Positions 52,033 to 61,156 of a stretch of DNA of 64,000 nucleotides are shown piece after piece. The stretch lies in assembly GCA_900545535.1 (NCBI GenBank), contig UQZN01000008.1, positions 45,463 to 109,462 of the forward strand, written 5' to 3'. The stretch comes from an uncultured Phascolarctobacterium sp. (GTDB lineage: Bacteria > Bacillota > Negativicutes > Acidaminococcales > Acidaminococcaceae). Under the pieces are notes generated by a model, which was not told where the DNA came from, made no database searches, and saw nothing but the letters and a program-made list of their open reading frames with translations. The translations under genes and the position numbers were made by a program. The number at the start of each line of letters is the position of its first letter. The stretch's first letter is position 1.

Positions 52033-52392
52033 ATGAGCTCCGGAGCTTATACTCTCAAACTTTCGCGGACACTTTACAACGATACTTTCCGTGCCCAGCT
52101 GCTGGACGAAAATCAACAGGTGATCGGACATCTGCGTATCGTTCCCGGTGTTCCCCTTGACCGCAGTCAGGTCCCGGAAGACGCGCCCAGCGTTCCGGCC
52201 TATCTTTTAGTAATCGTCGACGATGCTGATATCAACAAAGATAATCTGATCGACTTTGAAGAACGTGCCAGTTATGCTTTATTGAAACGCTTTTCAACGG
52301 AAGCGATCAGCTTTCAGCACTGCCAGTTTTATTATCCTTCGCCGGCCTTTATTTTTGAACAGGCTGACGCCCTCAACAATCCGGTTATGTAA
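52033..52392 (+). CDS. Small hypothetical protein with an EF-hand-like loop
   Basis: I do not recognise this 119-residue soluble protein. It has a strand-rich N-terminal half (YTLKLSRTLYNDTFRAQLLD) and residues 66-77, DINKDNLIDFEE, fit a 12-residue EF-hand calcium loop with D66, N68, D70, I73, D74 and E77 in binding or core positions; the second half of a hand (a helix) follows as RASYALLKRF. Only one such loop is present and the usual Gly at position 6 is Asn. ATG 52033 has AAAAGGA upstream. It stands alone between divergent promoters and a bidirectional terminator, facing the DUF3870 cluster. Confidence 0.75.
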   Translation: MSSGAYTLKLSRTLYNDTFRAQLLDENQQVIGHLRIVPGVPLDRSQVPEDAPSVPAYLLVIVDDADINKDNLIDFEERASYALLKRFSTEAISFQHCQFYYPSPAFIFEQADALNNPVM

Positions 52393-52430
52393 AAAAATCC
52401 CTTCAACAAAAAATGTTGAAGGGATTTTTT
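52392..52430. terminator. Bidirectional terminator between the EF-hand-like gene and the DUF3870 gene
   Basis: TCCCTTCAACA (52398-52408) pairs with TGTTGAAGGGA (52414-52424), flanked by A and T runs on both sides, so it works for both converging transcripts. Confidence 0.9.
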
Positions 52431-52451
52431 ATATACTTTTTAGGATCGCTA

Positions 52452-52811
52452 TCAAATAAATTTGTCATTTACCTCTGCAGTTTCACCGTTTTTAAAACTG
52501 CGGTATTTATCGTAAATAATGCGCATGGCAGTCGCTACTGCTTTTTTGGCACTGCCCTGGTACTGGTGCTCCAAAATGTTCTGTAATTCTTCGTGTCCAT
52601 TCGCAAGATTATAGCCTACAAGACACTGTGAGATATATTTTCTTGCCAGTTCTGTAGCCAGTGTACAGTCAGCCTCGACGATCATTCCGCTTTTCATATC
52701 AACAACGACGATCACACCTATGACTTTATACATTTCCGCAGCGGTAATACCTACCGGTAATTTTGCATACCCCGAAAAAAGTACCCGTTCATTACTTTGT
52801 TCGTTTAACAT
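52452..52811 (-). CDS. DUF3870 domain protein
   Basis: The 119-residue protein matches my recollection of the DUF3870 family: SGYAKLPVGITAAEMYKVIG, IVEADCTLATELARKYI, LVGYNL and a C-terminal helix pair around AVATAMRIIYDKYRSF. The function is unknown. It is cytoplasmic, without signal or membrane helix. AGGAGG lies a few bases ahead of ATG 52811, within the end of the P-loop gene; the 20-base overlap suggests coupled translation and a possible shared function. Confidence 0.8.
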   Translation of the reverse strand: MLNEQSNERVLFSGYAKLPVGITAAEMYKVIGVIVVVDMKSGMIVEADCTLATELARKYISQCLVGYNLANGHEELQNILEHQYQGSAKKAVATAMRIIYDKYRSFKNGETAEVNDKFI

Positions 52812-53640
52812 AAAAATCCTCCTGTTTTTTTACTGACAAGCTGCGTACGGAAACATTGATTGTTTTGACCTGCATTGCCGTCATATATTCTATTTTTTCT
52901 TTTATTTTGTGTTGGAACAGTTTGGTTACTTCAAAAATCTTAACGCCGTAGTACAGCACAACATCGACATAAATACTTATGCCCTTGGTGTCGGCACGCT
53001 TGCGTACTTTGATCCCTGTCACTTTATCGATCCCCATCATTTTTTCAGCGATCAGATTAACTATATCGTAAAGCGCATAGTCAGAAATAAGCAGCTTGCC
53101 ATAATAGCTGAAAGCCGGCCTGACAATAGAGCGGTCCTCGCCGCTTTTTTTCCTTTGCTTGGAAAAAAGATTGTAAGGCAGATCAGCAAAATACCCTGTA
53201 AAATGCGGTTTCAGCTCAACTGTCGGTACTGGAACAATATGCTTGCCATCCCGCAGTCTGGCCTGTTTAGCCTTTTTGATCTCCTGCTTGGAAGCAATTT
53301 GCTGAATGTAGACAGTTTTTTCAGGCTCAGGTATATTCAGCCGTTTGACTATTTTCCCTATCATATTATCGGAAGTAGCCAAGATCAGCAAACGCCGTAC
53401 ATCATTATTCACTAAAGCCTGGCGAACAGCCTCCGCATGATCTTCATCCGTAAAAATAGCACGCTTGACTGCCTGTATTCTATTCGTTTCATTTTTAGCA
53501 GAGGTTCCTGCTAAAATTTTGGTTCCTTTGATAAGTAATCCATCATCGATAATAGCATCACAATTATTCTTATGGGCAATACCTATGGCCCGATGACTTT
53601 TACCAGTACCGCTGGGACCTACAAAAGCTACTACTTTCAT
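52792..53640 (-). CDS. P-loop NTPase fused to an Asp23/Gls24-like domain
   Basis: A 282-residue protein. The first 120 residues start MKVVAFVGPSGTGKS, a Walker A motif (G8 to S15), with DAIIDDGLLIKG and RRLLILATSDNMI as possible later nucleotide-site elements. Residues about 180-270 resemble the Asp23/Gls24 family (YALYDIVNLIAEKMMGIDKV, IYVDVVLYYGVKIFEV, VNVSVRSL-like strand). Asp23 proteins are cell envelope stress or membrane-associated proteins in Firmicutes. The fusion is unusual to my knowledge. It overlaps the DUF3870 gene. GGAGG precedes ATG 53640. Confidence 0.78.
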   Translation of the reverse strand: MKVVAFVGPSGTGKSHRAIGIAHKNNCDAIIDDGLLIKGTKILAGTSAKNETNRIQAVKRAIFTDEDHAEAVRQALVNNDVRRLLILATSDNMIGKIVKRLNIPEPEKTVYIQQIASKQEIKKAKQARLRDGKHIVPVPTVELKPHFTGYFADLPYNLFSKQRKKSGEDRSIVRPAFSYYGKLLISDYALYDIVNLIAEKMMGIDKVTGIKVRKRADTKGISIYVDVVLYYGVKIFEVTKLFQHKIKEKIEYMTAMQVKTINVSVRSLSVKKQEDFYVKRTK

Positions 53641-53667
53641 AAAGGCCTCCGCAAATCCGACGTAAAT

Positions 53668-54486
53668 TTATTGCTTATATTCTATCACATTTTTGACATT
53701 TGTATACAGAACTTCAAAAATTCCCAATTGCTCTGGAAACCTTCCGCTTACTCCATGAAAGTCCGAACCGCCTGCAACCAGTAAATCAAACTCTTTTGCC
53801 AGCCGCAGCCAGTATTTTTGCTCATTTGCATCTGCCGAAGGATGATAGACTTCGATACCGTCAAATTTGACATGCTTCAGCAGACAGCTTACCAGCGGTT
53901 TGTTTTCCAGCTCACTGGGATGTGCCAGCACCGCCAGTCCCCCAGCCTGGTGCAGCAGCGCAACTGCTTCCTCCGGCGATAATTTGGGCTGCGGTTCATA
54001 ACCGGGCTGTCCCCTTTTCAAAAGCACGTCAAAGGCTTCCTGTACCGTCTCAAAATAACCTTTGGCAACCAAAACTTTAGCTACGTGAGGACGGCCTACC
54101 GCCCTGTTATCGGGATCACACTCTGCGACCTCGACATGATAGCCCAGCGCGGCTATTTTCTGCAGGATCTTCTGCAGCCTGATCTCGCGCGCATGGCGCA
54201 TTTCGTGCATTTTCGTCAGCAGGCGGTCGTTGTGGATATCGATATGATATCCTAAAATATGCACGCTGGCTTCGCCGGCCTGAGTACCAAGCTCCACGCC
54301 TCTGATGATGCGGGGAGCATTTTTTATGCCTGCGGCCGCTGCTTCTGCCAGTGGTATGCCATTTACAGAATCATGATCAGTCAGAGCCAGTACCCCTATT
54401 TTAGCGGCAGCAGCTGCTGTTACCAGCTTTGCCGGAGTATAAACGCCGTCTGAACTTGTACTATGAGTGTGCAGATCTACTAACAT
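53668..54486 (-). CDS. PHP-domain phosphoesterase
   Basis: A 272-residue PHP protein with metal motifs DLHTHSTSSDGVYTP, ALTDHDSVNG, GVELGTQ, LAHPSE and GGSDFHG. Members of this length act as 3',5'-nucleoside bisphosphate phosphatases or 5'-3' exonucleases (RNase AM); which applies cannot be decided. It starts 2 bases after the pepA stop, with AGGAAATG as a likely ribosome binding site. It is probably the second gene of an operon starting at pepA. Confidence 0.9.
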   Translation of the reverse strand: MLVDLHTHSTSSDGVYTPAKLVTAAAAAKIGVLALTDHDSVNGIPLAEAAAAGIKNAPRIIRGVELGTQAGEASVHILGYHIDIHNDRLLTKMHEMRHAREIRLQKILQKIAALGYHVEVAECDPDNRAVGRPHVAKVLVAKGYFETVQEAFDVLLKRGQPGYEPQPKLSPEEAVALLHQAGGLAVLAHPSELENKPLVSCLLKHVKFDGIEVYHPSADANEQKYWLRLAKEFDLLVAGGSDFHGVSGRFPEQLGIFEVLYTNVKNVIEYKQ

Positions 54487-54487
54487 T

Positions 54488-55993
54488 TTACATTTCCTGC
54501 ACCAGTTTTATCAGTGTGCTGACGCCGAACCCGGTGCCGCCCTTAACTTTAAAGCCTGCTGTTTTAGCAGCGGTAGAAGTGCCGCCAATATCGATATGGG
54601 CCCAGGGAATACCTGTTTCAACAAATTCACCGATAAAAAGTCCGCCGCTGATACAGCTGGCTTCACGCCCGACACTGTTGAGCAGGTCGGCAACGTCACT
54701 TTTCAATGCTTCCCGGCATTCCGGCAACGAAGGCAGCTGCCAGTAGCCTTCGCCGGCTTTTTTACCGGCTTCGATCAACTGCCGGATCAAAGTATCATCG
54801 TTACCGACAATACCGGCCGTTTCCGTACCCAGGGCAACAATAACGCCGCCTGTCAGTGTGGCAATATCGACAACTCTTGCTGCACCCTGCCTGCAGGCAT
54901 ACCAGACAGCGTCTGCAAGAACCATGCGCCCTTCGGCATCCGTCGAAACAACCTCGATCGTTTTTCCGTTAGCTGCCTTCACAACATCACCGGGACGCTG
55001 AGCACTGCCGGAAGGCATATTTTCAGCACAGGCAATGATACCCATTATATTACAGGGCACTTTCAGCGCCGCAATCGCTCTTAAAGCGCCTAAAACGGCA
55101 CCGGCGCCGGCCATATCGTCTTTCATTTCTCCCATATTGTCGCCGGGCTTAATGGAAATACCACCGCTGTCAAAGGTGATGCCCTTACCGACATACGCAG
55201 TATAAGGCGCGTCACCGGCTCCATTGTATTTAATGGTGATCAGGCACGGAGGATGGATAGACCCCTGACCAACTGCCAGTAAAGCATGCATACCCATCGC
55301 TTCCATCATCGTTACGTCCAGGATCTCAAACTCCATATCATATTCCAGTGCCAAAGCTTCCGCTTCCTCAGCCATGACGCCAGGAGTTACAAAATTACCG
55401 GGCCGGTTGACCAGATCGCGCGTATAACAAACGGCATCTGCCACTACTTCCGCTTCGGCCAAGACCCGCTCAGCATCAGGAATACCGGAAATAATGGAAA
55501 AATCCAGTTCCGGTTTTGCTTCTGGTTTGCCTTTGCATTCGGTAAACTGATACCCGCCTAAAACCAAGCCTTCCGCCAACGCCGCTAAATAATGCGCCCT
55601 TGCCGGATTGGCAAGAACCGGCGCGACAACTACAGTCTGCCTGATTTTTGCCGCAATCAGTGCCCTGGCGGCGCTGCCGGCCGCTTTACGCAGATTGTTC
55701 GGTTTACATTCATCACCTTTGCCGAAGCCTGCAACAATAACTCTCTGCAATCTTCCATCCTGCATTACAACAATATCAGTCAAGCTCCCTGACGCTGTTA
55801 AAGCTTCGTTTTTAGCCGCCAGCTCGTTTACAGCCTGCACGATATTCTCAGGCAGATTCAATTTTGCTAGTGCCGGCAGACATTCCCTGCACAAAAACAG
55901 AGTTACCGATTCCGCATCGATCATACTCTCTGTTTCGAAACCATCTATTACTGATTTTACTAATTCTTTTGCTGTTTCCTGATCTAAATCCAT
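54488..55993 (-). CDS. pepA: Leucyl aminopeptidase
   Basis: A cytosolic M17 aminopeptidase of 501 residues. The catalytic domain has GKGITFDSGGISIKPG, MKDDMAGAGAVLGA and STDAEGRMVLADAV, which hold the two-metal ligands and catalytic Lys and Arg; the N-terminal macrodomain-like half is typical. It releases N-terminal residues from peptides. AAAGGAGC before ATG 55993 sets the start. Confidence 0.95.
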   Translation of the reverse strand: MDLDQETAKELVKSVIDGFETESMIDAESVTLFLCRECLPALAKLNLPENIVQAVNELAAKNEALTASGSLTDIVVMQDGRLQRVIVAGFGKGDECKPNNLRKAAGSAARALIAAKIRQTVVVAPVLANPARAHYLAALAEGLVLGGYQFTECKGKPEAKPELDFSIISGIPDAERVLAEAEVVADAVCYTRDLVNRPGNFVTPGVMAEEAEALALEYDMEFEILDVTMMEAMGMHALLAVGQGSIHPPCLITIKYNGAGDAPYTAYVGKGITFDSGGISIKPGDNMGEMKDDMAGAGAVLGALRAIAALKVPCNIMGIIACAENMPSGSAQRPGDVVKAANGKTIEVVSTDAEGRMVLADAVWYACRQGAARVVDIATLTGGVIVALGTETAGIVGNDDTLIRQLIEAGKKAGEGYWQLPSLPECREALKSDVADLLNSVGREASCISGGLFIGEFVETGIPWAHIDIGGTSTAAKTAGFKVKGGTGFGVSTLIKLVQEM

Positions 55994-56026
55994 AATACTG
56001 CTCCTTTATAATTCTCGTTAAAGTTT

Positions 56027-57319
56027 TTATCTGAAAGTGACACAGGTAGTCAGCTCATCCAGATAAGTATTGCCGTTTGACTTTTGCAGCTCTAAATCGC
56101 TGACAACGACCTTCATCACACTGTGCCGCGTACCGCCCGTATAATGACTGCCTAAAGAATGGATCGCATAGGGAACTTCGTTAGAAGAACCGAGATATAA
56201 CATCACATGCCCGTCCATATGCAATGTAGAACCGGGCGTCAGGCTTTTTACGACATTAGCCCGCTGAGCGCTGCTCATATTGCCCATTTTTTTATGGATA
56301 CCGGCACTTGTTTCCTGCTCGTCGGCATTACGCGGCAGAAAAATACCTACTGTACGGTAAGCATTGCTGATAAAGCTGGAACAATCGACGCTGTTCTGCA
56401 ATCCGCCCCAGCCGTAAACCGCATCATAAAATTTAAAGGCACTGCGAATAATATTGTTAGTTGTATAAGGCAGGTAGCCTTCGTGCAGAGAGCTGTTAGC
56501 CGCTAAAATGACTTTCTCCTCCTGCAGCTTTCCCTCTTTGGTCCTGACCGGAACCTTCACTGTATACGAAGCCGCTTTTTTATCAGCCAGCTGTAAACGT
56601 GAGCCCTGCTGAAATAAAACCTGGGCCCCGTCTGCCTTTAGTGTATAATCTCTGGCAATTACGGTCAGAAAATTCTTCGGTGCCGCATAACGTGACCAGG
56701 TAGCGCGGTCAGTTTCGGCAACGTCAAATTTAGACAGCCAGCCTCGGTAATTATAGGCCTGCACATAATAAAAATAGCCGTTAGTGCTGGTATGCAAAAT
56801 AGCTACAGCTTCGCCGGGGTCCAAAGCAGTTTCCTGCAAAGCATCAAAATTACGGTCGCTGGCATAAAAAAACAAACCTTCACCCGTGGGCAGATTGCGT
56901 ATATTAGTACGTCTTACCGTAACGCCATAACGCACAGTGACCTCTGCCGGTATAGCCGACGCATTAGTTTGCGCTCGCAGGATATTTTTGTAATTGTTGC
57001 TGACGAGCTTGCCGTCCCGATACAGATCATCGCTCAGATCAGTATGATCATTGACATAAGCGGCTACGGTTTTACCGCTCAGGGTTTTAGGATAGGCCGC
57101 CAGATCATACACTGTCGGCGAAGCTGCAATGATCTTTTTATTAAAAGCCTCGACACCAGCCGCATTGAGCACCACTTTATCTCCGTCAGCATTATGCTCT
57201 GTCCAGTAGGCCGGCGTGATAAATTTTTCATAAGCAGTGATCCCTGCCGCTTCCACCGATCCTTTAGGTGCCAGCAGCACCAGCGCCGTTATACATAAAA
57301 ATAAAAAGTTTTTAATCAC
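56027..57319 (-). CDS. Exported SH3-domain NlpC/P60 peptidase
   Basis: A 430-residue exported protein with a signal peptide of about 24 residues (ending SVEAA), SH3b-like segments at about 140-270 (GVTVRRTNIRNLPT; DPGEAVAILHTSTNGYFYYV) and a C-terminal NlpC/P60 domain with catalytic Cys in WGGLQNSVDCSSFISNAYR and His in LHMDGHVMLYLG. Such enzymes cleave peptidoglycan stem peptides, as in YkfC-type or SH3-containing C40 peptidases; the exact bond is not known. GTG 57319 follows AAGGAGGGCG. Confidence 0.9.
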   Translation of the reverse strand: MIKNFLFLCITALVLLAPKGSVEAAGITAYEKFITPAYWTEHNADGDKVVLNAAGVEAFNKKIIAASPTVYDLAAYPKTLSGKTVAAYVNDHTDLSDDLYRDGKLVSNNYKNILRAQTNASAIPAEVTVRYGVTVRRTNIRNLPTGEGLFFYASDRNFDALQETALDPGEAVAILHTSTNGYFYYVQAYNYRGWLSKFDVAETDRATWSRYAAPKNFLTVIARDYTLKADGAQVLFQQGSRLQLADKKAASYTVKVPVRTKEGKLQEEKVILAANSSLHEGYLPYTTNNIIRSAFKFYDAVYGWGGLQNSVDCSSFISNAYRTVGIFLPRNADEQETSAGIHKKMGNMSSAQRANVVKSLTPGSTLHMDGHVMLYLGSSNEVPYAIHSLGSHYTGGTRHSVMKVVVSDLELQKSNGNTYLDELTTCVTFR

Positions 57320-57503
57320 AAAAACGCCCTCCTTACTAAAGCTTTACAAATATTATTGCCGCTCAGGTCATCATATTTGCAGCAATTCGCCGCCGCAACA
57401 GGCTCAGCAGTTCGTATTTTTCCTGAAGCCGGCAGTTTAAATCGTCTTATTGGGTCGATAATTATTAAATTCTGTGCTAACGCTAAAAATCCTGCCCCAA
57501 CAC

Positions 57504-57542
57504 AGAAAAACTACCGTAGTTTTATAGTAAAACCACGGTAGT
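57504..57542 (-). terminator. Terminator of the lysine biosynthesis operon
   Basis: ACTACCGTAGTTTT (57510-57523) pairs with AAAACCACGGTAGT (57529-57542) apart from one mismatched position, and five T residues follow on the minus strand. It lies 9 bases past the CGGC gene stop. Confidence 0.85.
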
Positions 57543-57550
57543 GATAAGTG

Positions 57551-57952
57551 CTAAAAAGCTTCATAAATGCCATCCTGGCGTTTTCTTTCAGCAGTTTTGG
57601 AAATATAAGAGCCAAAAATGACCGGGTACCCTTTGCGCTCAATGATCTCCTTGATATAATCACGATGCGGGCAGGGCGGCCTGTGATAATTATCCGATAC
57701 CACGCAGGAAGCAAGATGTATTACAACATCTTTGCGGTCATCGCCCCAGCGTTTCAGCTTCCGGTTCAGATCTTCGATCTTTCCGGCTACACCGGCTCCG
57801 CAGCAGCCGCCGCAGGTGACCGTCAGATATCTGGTATCGGCATCATAACCGTTAAATCTGCCGCTGCGCTCGTAAAACGATTTCATGCAGGCATAACCAA
57901 CGCATTTTTTCTGCACGATGTCACACTGAATAACAACTACTAACTTAGCCAT
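57551..57952 (-). CDS. CGGC-domain metal-binding protein
   Basis: A 133-residue member of the CGGC family (PF08821-type) with Cys pairs and triplets: QCDIVQKKCVGYACMK, TCGGCCGAG and HLASCVVSDNYHRPPCPHR. These conserved cysteines and histidines suggest metal binding; function is unknown. Its ATG at 57952 overlaps the dapA TAA by one base (TAATG), so it is translationally coupled and belongs to the lysine-riboswitch operon, which is an odd place for a presumed metal or redox protein. Confidence 0.88.
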   Translation of the reverse strand: MAKLVVVIQCDIVQKKCVGYACMKSFYERSGRFNGYDADTRYLTVTCGGCCGAGVAGKIEDLNRKLKRWGDDRKDVVIHLASCVVSDNYHRPPCPHRDYIKEIIERKGYPVIFGSYISKTAERKRQDGIYEAF

Positions 57953-58848
57953 TATTTTACCAGTCCGTATTCTTGAAGAACGGCTGTCATTTTTGCTTTA
58001 TTAGCCGCTTCCATAGGCGTCAAAGGCAGGCGCGGCTGGCCGGCATCAATGCCGGTGACCAGTGTTACAGCAGCTTTGACAGGGATAGGATTAGTTTCGA
58101 TAAACATCGCGTTTGCAAGCGGCACCATTTTGGCATTCAATTTAGCAGCTTCCTTAACGCGTCCGTCTTCGTAAGCCTGCATCACATCCTGCAGGATACC
58201 GCCGCCGATATTGCTGAGCACGGAAATAAGCCCGGTCGCACCGACCGACATAAACGGCAGGATCAAACCGTCATCGCCGCTGTAAATAGTGAAATCTTCC
58301 GGCAGCGCCGTATAAAGCTCGGCAACCTGCGCGACATTGCCAGCCGCTTCTTTGATAGCAACTATATTCTCAAAATCTTCAGCCAGACGCGCTACCGTAG
58401 CAGGCGCAATATTGGAAGCCGTGCGTCCCGGCACATTATAAACGATGATAGGCAGCGCTGTGCTTTGCGCTACAGCTGCAAAATGCTGATAAAAACCTTC
58501 CTGAGTCGGTTTGTTATAATACGGGCCCACGATCAAAACACCGTCGACACCCATTGCTTCTGCCATTTTCGTCATCTTGATGGAATCGGCAGTATTATTA
58601 GAGCCGGTGCCGGCAATAACAGGCACGCGTTTATTGATGCGATTTACAACTACCCGGAACAGCTCCAGTTTTTCCTCCGCACTCATCGTAGCCGCCTCAC
58701 CGGTAGAACCGGCAACGACCAGACCGTCGGAACCATTATTGATGAGCCATTCGGCCAGATCAGCCGCTTTTTCATAATTAACGCTGCCATCGGCATTAAA
58801 AGGAGTAACCATTGCGGTCAAAAGTCTGCCAAAATAAGGATTTTTCAT
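57952..58848 (-). CDS. dapA: 4-hydroxy-tetrahydrodipicolinate synthase
   Basis: DapA condenses pyruvate and aspartate semialdehyde, the first dedicated step of the diaminopimelate/lysine pathway. The 298-residue protein has AGSTGEAATMS, YYNKPTQEGFYQHF, IVYNVPGRT with the catalytic Tyr and IVAIKEAAG with the Schiff-base Lys. The family motif GTTGE reads GSTGE here. It lies 14 bases behind lysC and overlaps the CGGC gene. Confidence 0.97.
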   Translation of the reverse strand: MKNPYFGRLLTAMVTPFNADGSVNYEKAADLAEWLINNGSDGLVVAGSTGEAATMSAEEKLELFRVVVNRINKRVPVIAGTGSNNTADSIKMTKMAEAMGVDGVLIVGPYYNKPTQEGFYQHFAAVAQSTALPIIVYNVPGRTASNIAPATVARLAEDFENIVAIKEAAGNVAQVAELYTALPEDFTIYSGDDGLILPFMSVGATGLISVLSNIGGGILQDVMQAYEDGRVKEAAKLNAKMVPLANAMFIETNPIPVKAAVTLVTGIDAGQPRLPLTPMEAANKAKMTAVLQEYGLVK

Positions 58849-58862
58849 TGCTTACACCTCAC

Positions 58863-60080
58863 TTATAATTTAAACGCTTTATGCAGCGCCGTCACAGCAT
58901 CTATCAGATGCTCCTGTTTGATGATCGCAGAAATCGTCGTATCAGAATCCACAGTCTGCAGGATGCTGATTTTGCAGCCTGTAAGCGCTGCAACAAAATT
59001 GGCCATTACGCCGGGCACGCCCCGCATTGCCGAACCGACAACAGAAACCTTGGCGCAGCCCTCCGTTAAAGTATACTCAAATTCTGTACCCTTTAAAACT
59101 TTATTCGTATGTTCCACATCTTCACTGAAAACAGCAAACATCGCGCTGCTTTCAGATAAATTCAAACAACCGACGCTGATACCGGCATCTGCCAGATCCT
59201 CAAATAGCTTGCGGCCGCTGGCAATATCCTCAGGATTGAGCGCCACACGGAACTGAGCCAGATCGGTCAGGTGTGTCACCCCGCTTGCCAGGCGTCGCTC
59301 GCTTATCGAAGCATCATCTTCCGTTTCCGCGCAGTCATTCGTGATAAGCGTTCCGGGAGCATCGCTGAACGTAGATTTGACGACCAGCGGGATATTCTTT
59401 TTCATTGCGATCTCTACAGCGCGCGGATGAATGACCTTAGCGCCCTGATGCGCCATCTGGCACACCTCGCCGTAAGAGATCTGCTTCAGTATGGAAGCCT
59501 CCTTGACCAGACGCGGGTCAGCAGTCATTATGCCCTCAACATCAGTATAGATCTCGACACATTCAGCATGCAGCGCGGCTCCTAAAGCAGCCGCAGTCGT
59601 ATCGCTGCCGCCCCGGCCCAGCGTAGTCAGCTTGCCGTTGTTTTCCGTCATACCCTGAAAGCCGCAGACAATGGGGATCACGCCGGATTCCAGCAAATGA
59701 TGCAGGTTGCTGACATTGATATTTTTGATACGTGCCGCACCAAACTGCGAATCAGTAATAATACCGGCCTGACCACCGGTCAGCGCCATGGCGTTGATAC
59801 CAAATTTCTGCAGCGTAGCCGCCATAACGCAGGCCGCCATGATCTCGCCGCAGCACATCATCATATCCAGCTCACGCACGTTCACCGAAAGATTCGTTTC
59901 CTTCAGGACCCTGATCAGGGTATCCGTAGCATAAGGCTCTCCTTTGCGTCCCATCGCAGAAACAACAACTACCGGAGCAAAGCCGCTGCGTACGGCTTTC
60001 TGCACCTTATCCTTAACGGCTATGCGTGCTTCCGGTGAAGCAACGGACGTGCCGCCGAACTTTTGCACTAAAATTTTCAT
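58863..60080 (-). CDS. lysC: Aspartate kinase
   Basis: LysC phosphorylates aspartate, the entry to the lysine, threonine and methionine families. The 405-residue monofunctional enzyme begins KILVQKFGGTSVASPE, with the TLGRGGSDTTAAAL catalytic loop and MTADPRLV, and has two C-terminal ACT domains (about 262-400) that bind feedback amino acids. Its product feeds asd (60102), dapA and also hom at 9156. It is 21 bases after asd in the operon. Confidence 0.97.
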   Translation of the reverse strand: MKILVQKFGGTSVASPEARIAVKDKVQKAVRSGFAPVVVVSAMGRKGEPYATDTLIRVLKETNLSVNVRELDMMMCCGEIMAACVMAATLQKFGINAMALTGGQAGIITDSQFGAARIKNINVSNLHHLLESGVIPIVCGFQGMTENNGKLTTLGRGGSDTTAAALGAALHAECVEIYTDVEGIMTADPRLVKEASILKQISYGEVCQMAHQGAKVIHPRAVEIAMKKNIPLVVKSTFSDAPGTLITNDCAETEDDASISERRLASGVTHLTDLAQFRVALNPEDIASGRKLFEDLADAGISVGCLNLSESSAMFAVFSEDVEHTNKVLKGTEFEYTLTEGCAKVSVVGSAMRGVPGVMANFVAALTGCKISILQTVDSDTTISAIIKQEHLIDAVTALHKAFKL

Positions 60081-60101
60081 GAACTGTGTCGCTCTCCTAT
60101 C

Positions 60102-61133
60102 TCAGATCCAGCCGTTTTTGATCATCGTTTCGGCGATCTGCAAAGTATTCAATGCAGCGCCCTTACGGATCTGATCGCCAACGACCCACAGATTATAAGA
60201 TTTATCACAGGATTCGTCCTTACGCAGACGTCCCACATAAACATCATCTTTTTCGGAAGTATATAACGGCATCGGGTATTCCTGGCTGGCAGGATCGTCC
60301 TGTACGGTAACGCCGGGGAATTTTGCCAATGCTGCGCGCATAACGTCCAGATCCACATCTTGCTCCAGCTCGATATTTACCGACTCTGAATGGCTGCGGT
60401 AAACAGGCACACGGATCGTAGTCGCGGTAATGCGCATCTCATCATCTTCCATAATTTTTTTCGTCTCGTTGATCATCTTCATTTCTTCTTTAGTATAAAG
60501 ATTATCGCAGAAAACATCTATTTGCGGAATCAGATTAAATGCGATAGGATAATGCTTCTCGGCACTGGCCGACGGCAGGATATTAGCAGTCATTTCCCTG
60601 CCCTCGCTGTGCTCACGCACCTGATTGTCCAGCTCGTCGATACCCTCTTTGCCGGCTCCGGAAACAGCCTGATAAGTAGAAACGATAACACGTTTGATCC
60701 TGGACAGCTCATAAATAGGTTTCAGCGCCATGACCATGATAATAGTAGAACAATTAGGATTGGCAATAATGCCTTTATGCTTCAAGATCGCCTGCGGATT
60801 GACCTCAGGCACCACCAACGGCACCTCCGGGTCCATACGGAAAGCGCTAGAATTATCGATAACTACCGCACCGGCCTTTACGGCATGCGGAGCAAAATCT
60901 TTCGAGATAGAACCGCCTGCAAACAAGGCAATATCAATATCTTTAAAAGAATCATAAGTAGCCTCTTCCACAGTATATGTTTTACCCATGAAAGCTATTT
61001 CTTTACCGGCACTGCGTTTAGACGCCAGCAGGCGCAATTCGGCAAACGGAAAGTTTCTTTCCTCGATAAGTTTCAAAAACTCGGCTCCTACCGCACCGGT
61101 AGCGCCTAAAATAGCCACATTATATTTTTTCAT
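60102..61133 (-). CDS. asd: Aspartate-semialdehyde dehydrogenase
   Basis: Asd reduces aspartyl phosphate to aspartate semialdehyde with NADPH. The 343-residue protein has GATGAVGAEFLKLIEER, the NPNCSTI active-site Cys, YQAVSGAGKEG and the RVPVYRSHSESVN substrate segment. Length is standard. It lies 23 bases after dapB. Confidence 0.97.
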   Translation of the reverse strand: MKKYNVAILGATGAVGAEFLKLIEERNFPFAELRLLASKRSAGKEIAFMGKTYTVEEATYDSFKDIDIALFAGGSISKDFAPHAVKAGAVVIDNSSAFRMDPEVPLVVPEVNPQAILKHKGIIANPNCSTIIMVMALKPIYELSRIKRVIVSTYQAVSGAGKEGIDELDNQVREHSEGREMTANILPSASAEKHYPIAFNLIPQIDVFCDNLYTKEEMKMINETKKIMEDDEMRITATTIRVPVYRSHSESVNIELEQDVDLDVMRAALAKFPGVTVQDDPASQEYPMPLYTSEKDDVYVGRLRKDESCDKSYNLWVVGDQIRKGAALNTLQIAETMIKNGWI

Positions 61134-61156
61134 CTGCTTCCCCTCCGTAAATTTTA

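Noticed and set aside
57973..59256. 427-codon + strand frame across dapA and lysC, and other long antisense frames (for example 2821-3348 and 60390-61109)
   Set aside because: They lie opposite well supported genes with clear family motifs, lack ribosome binding sites and have no recognisable protein features.
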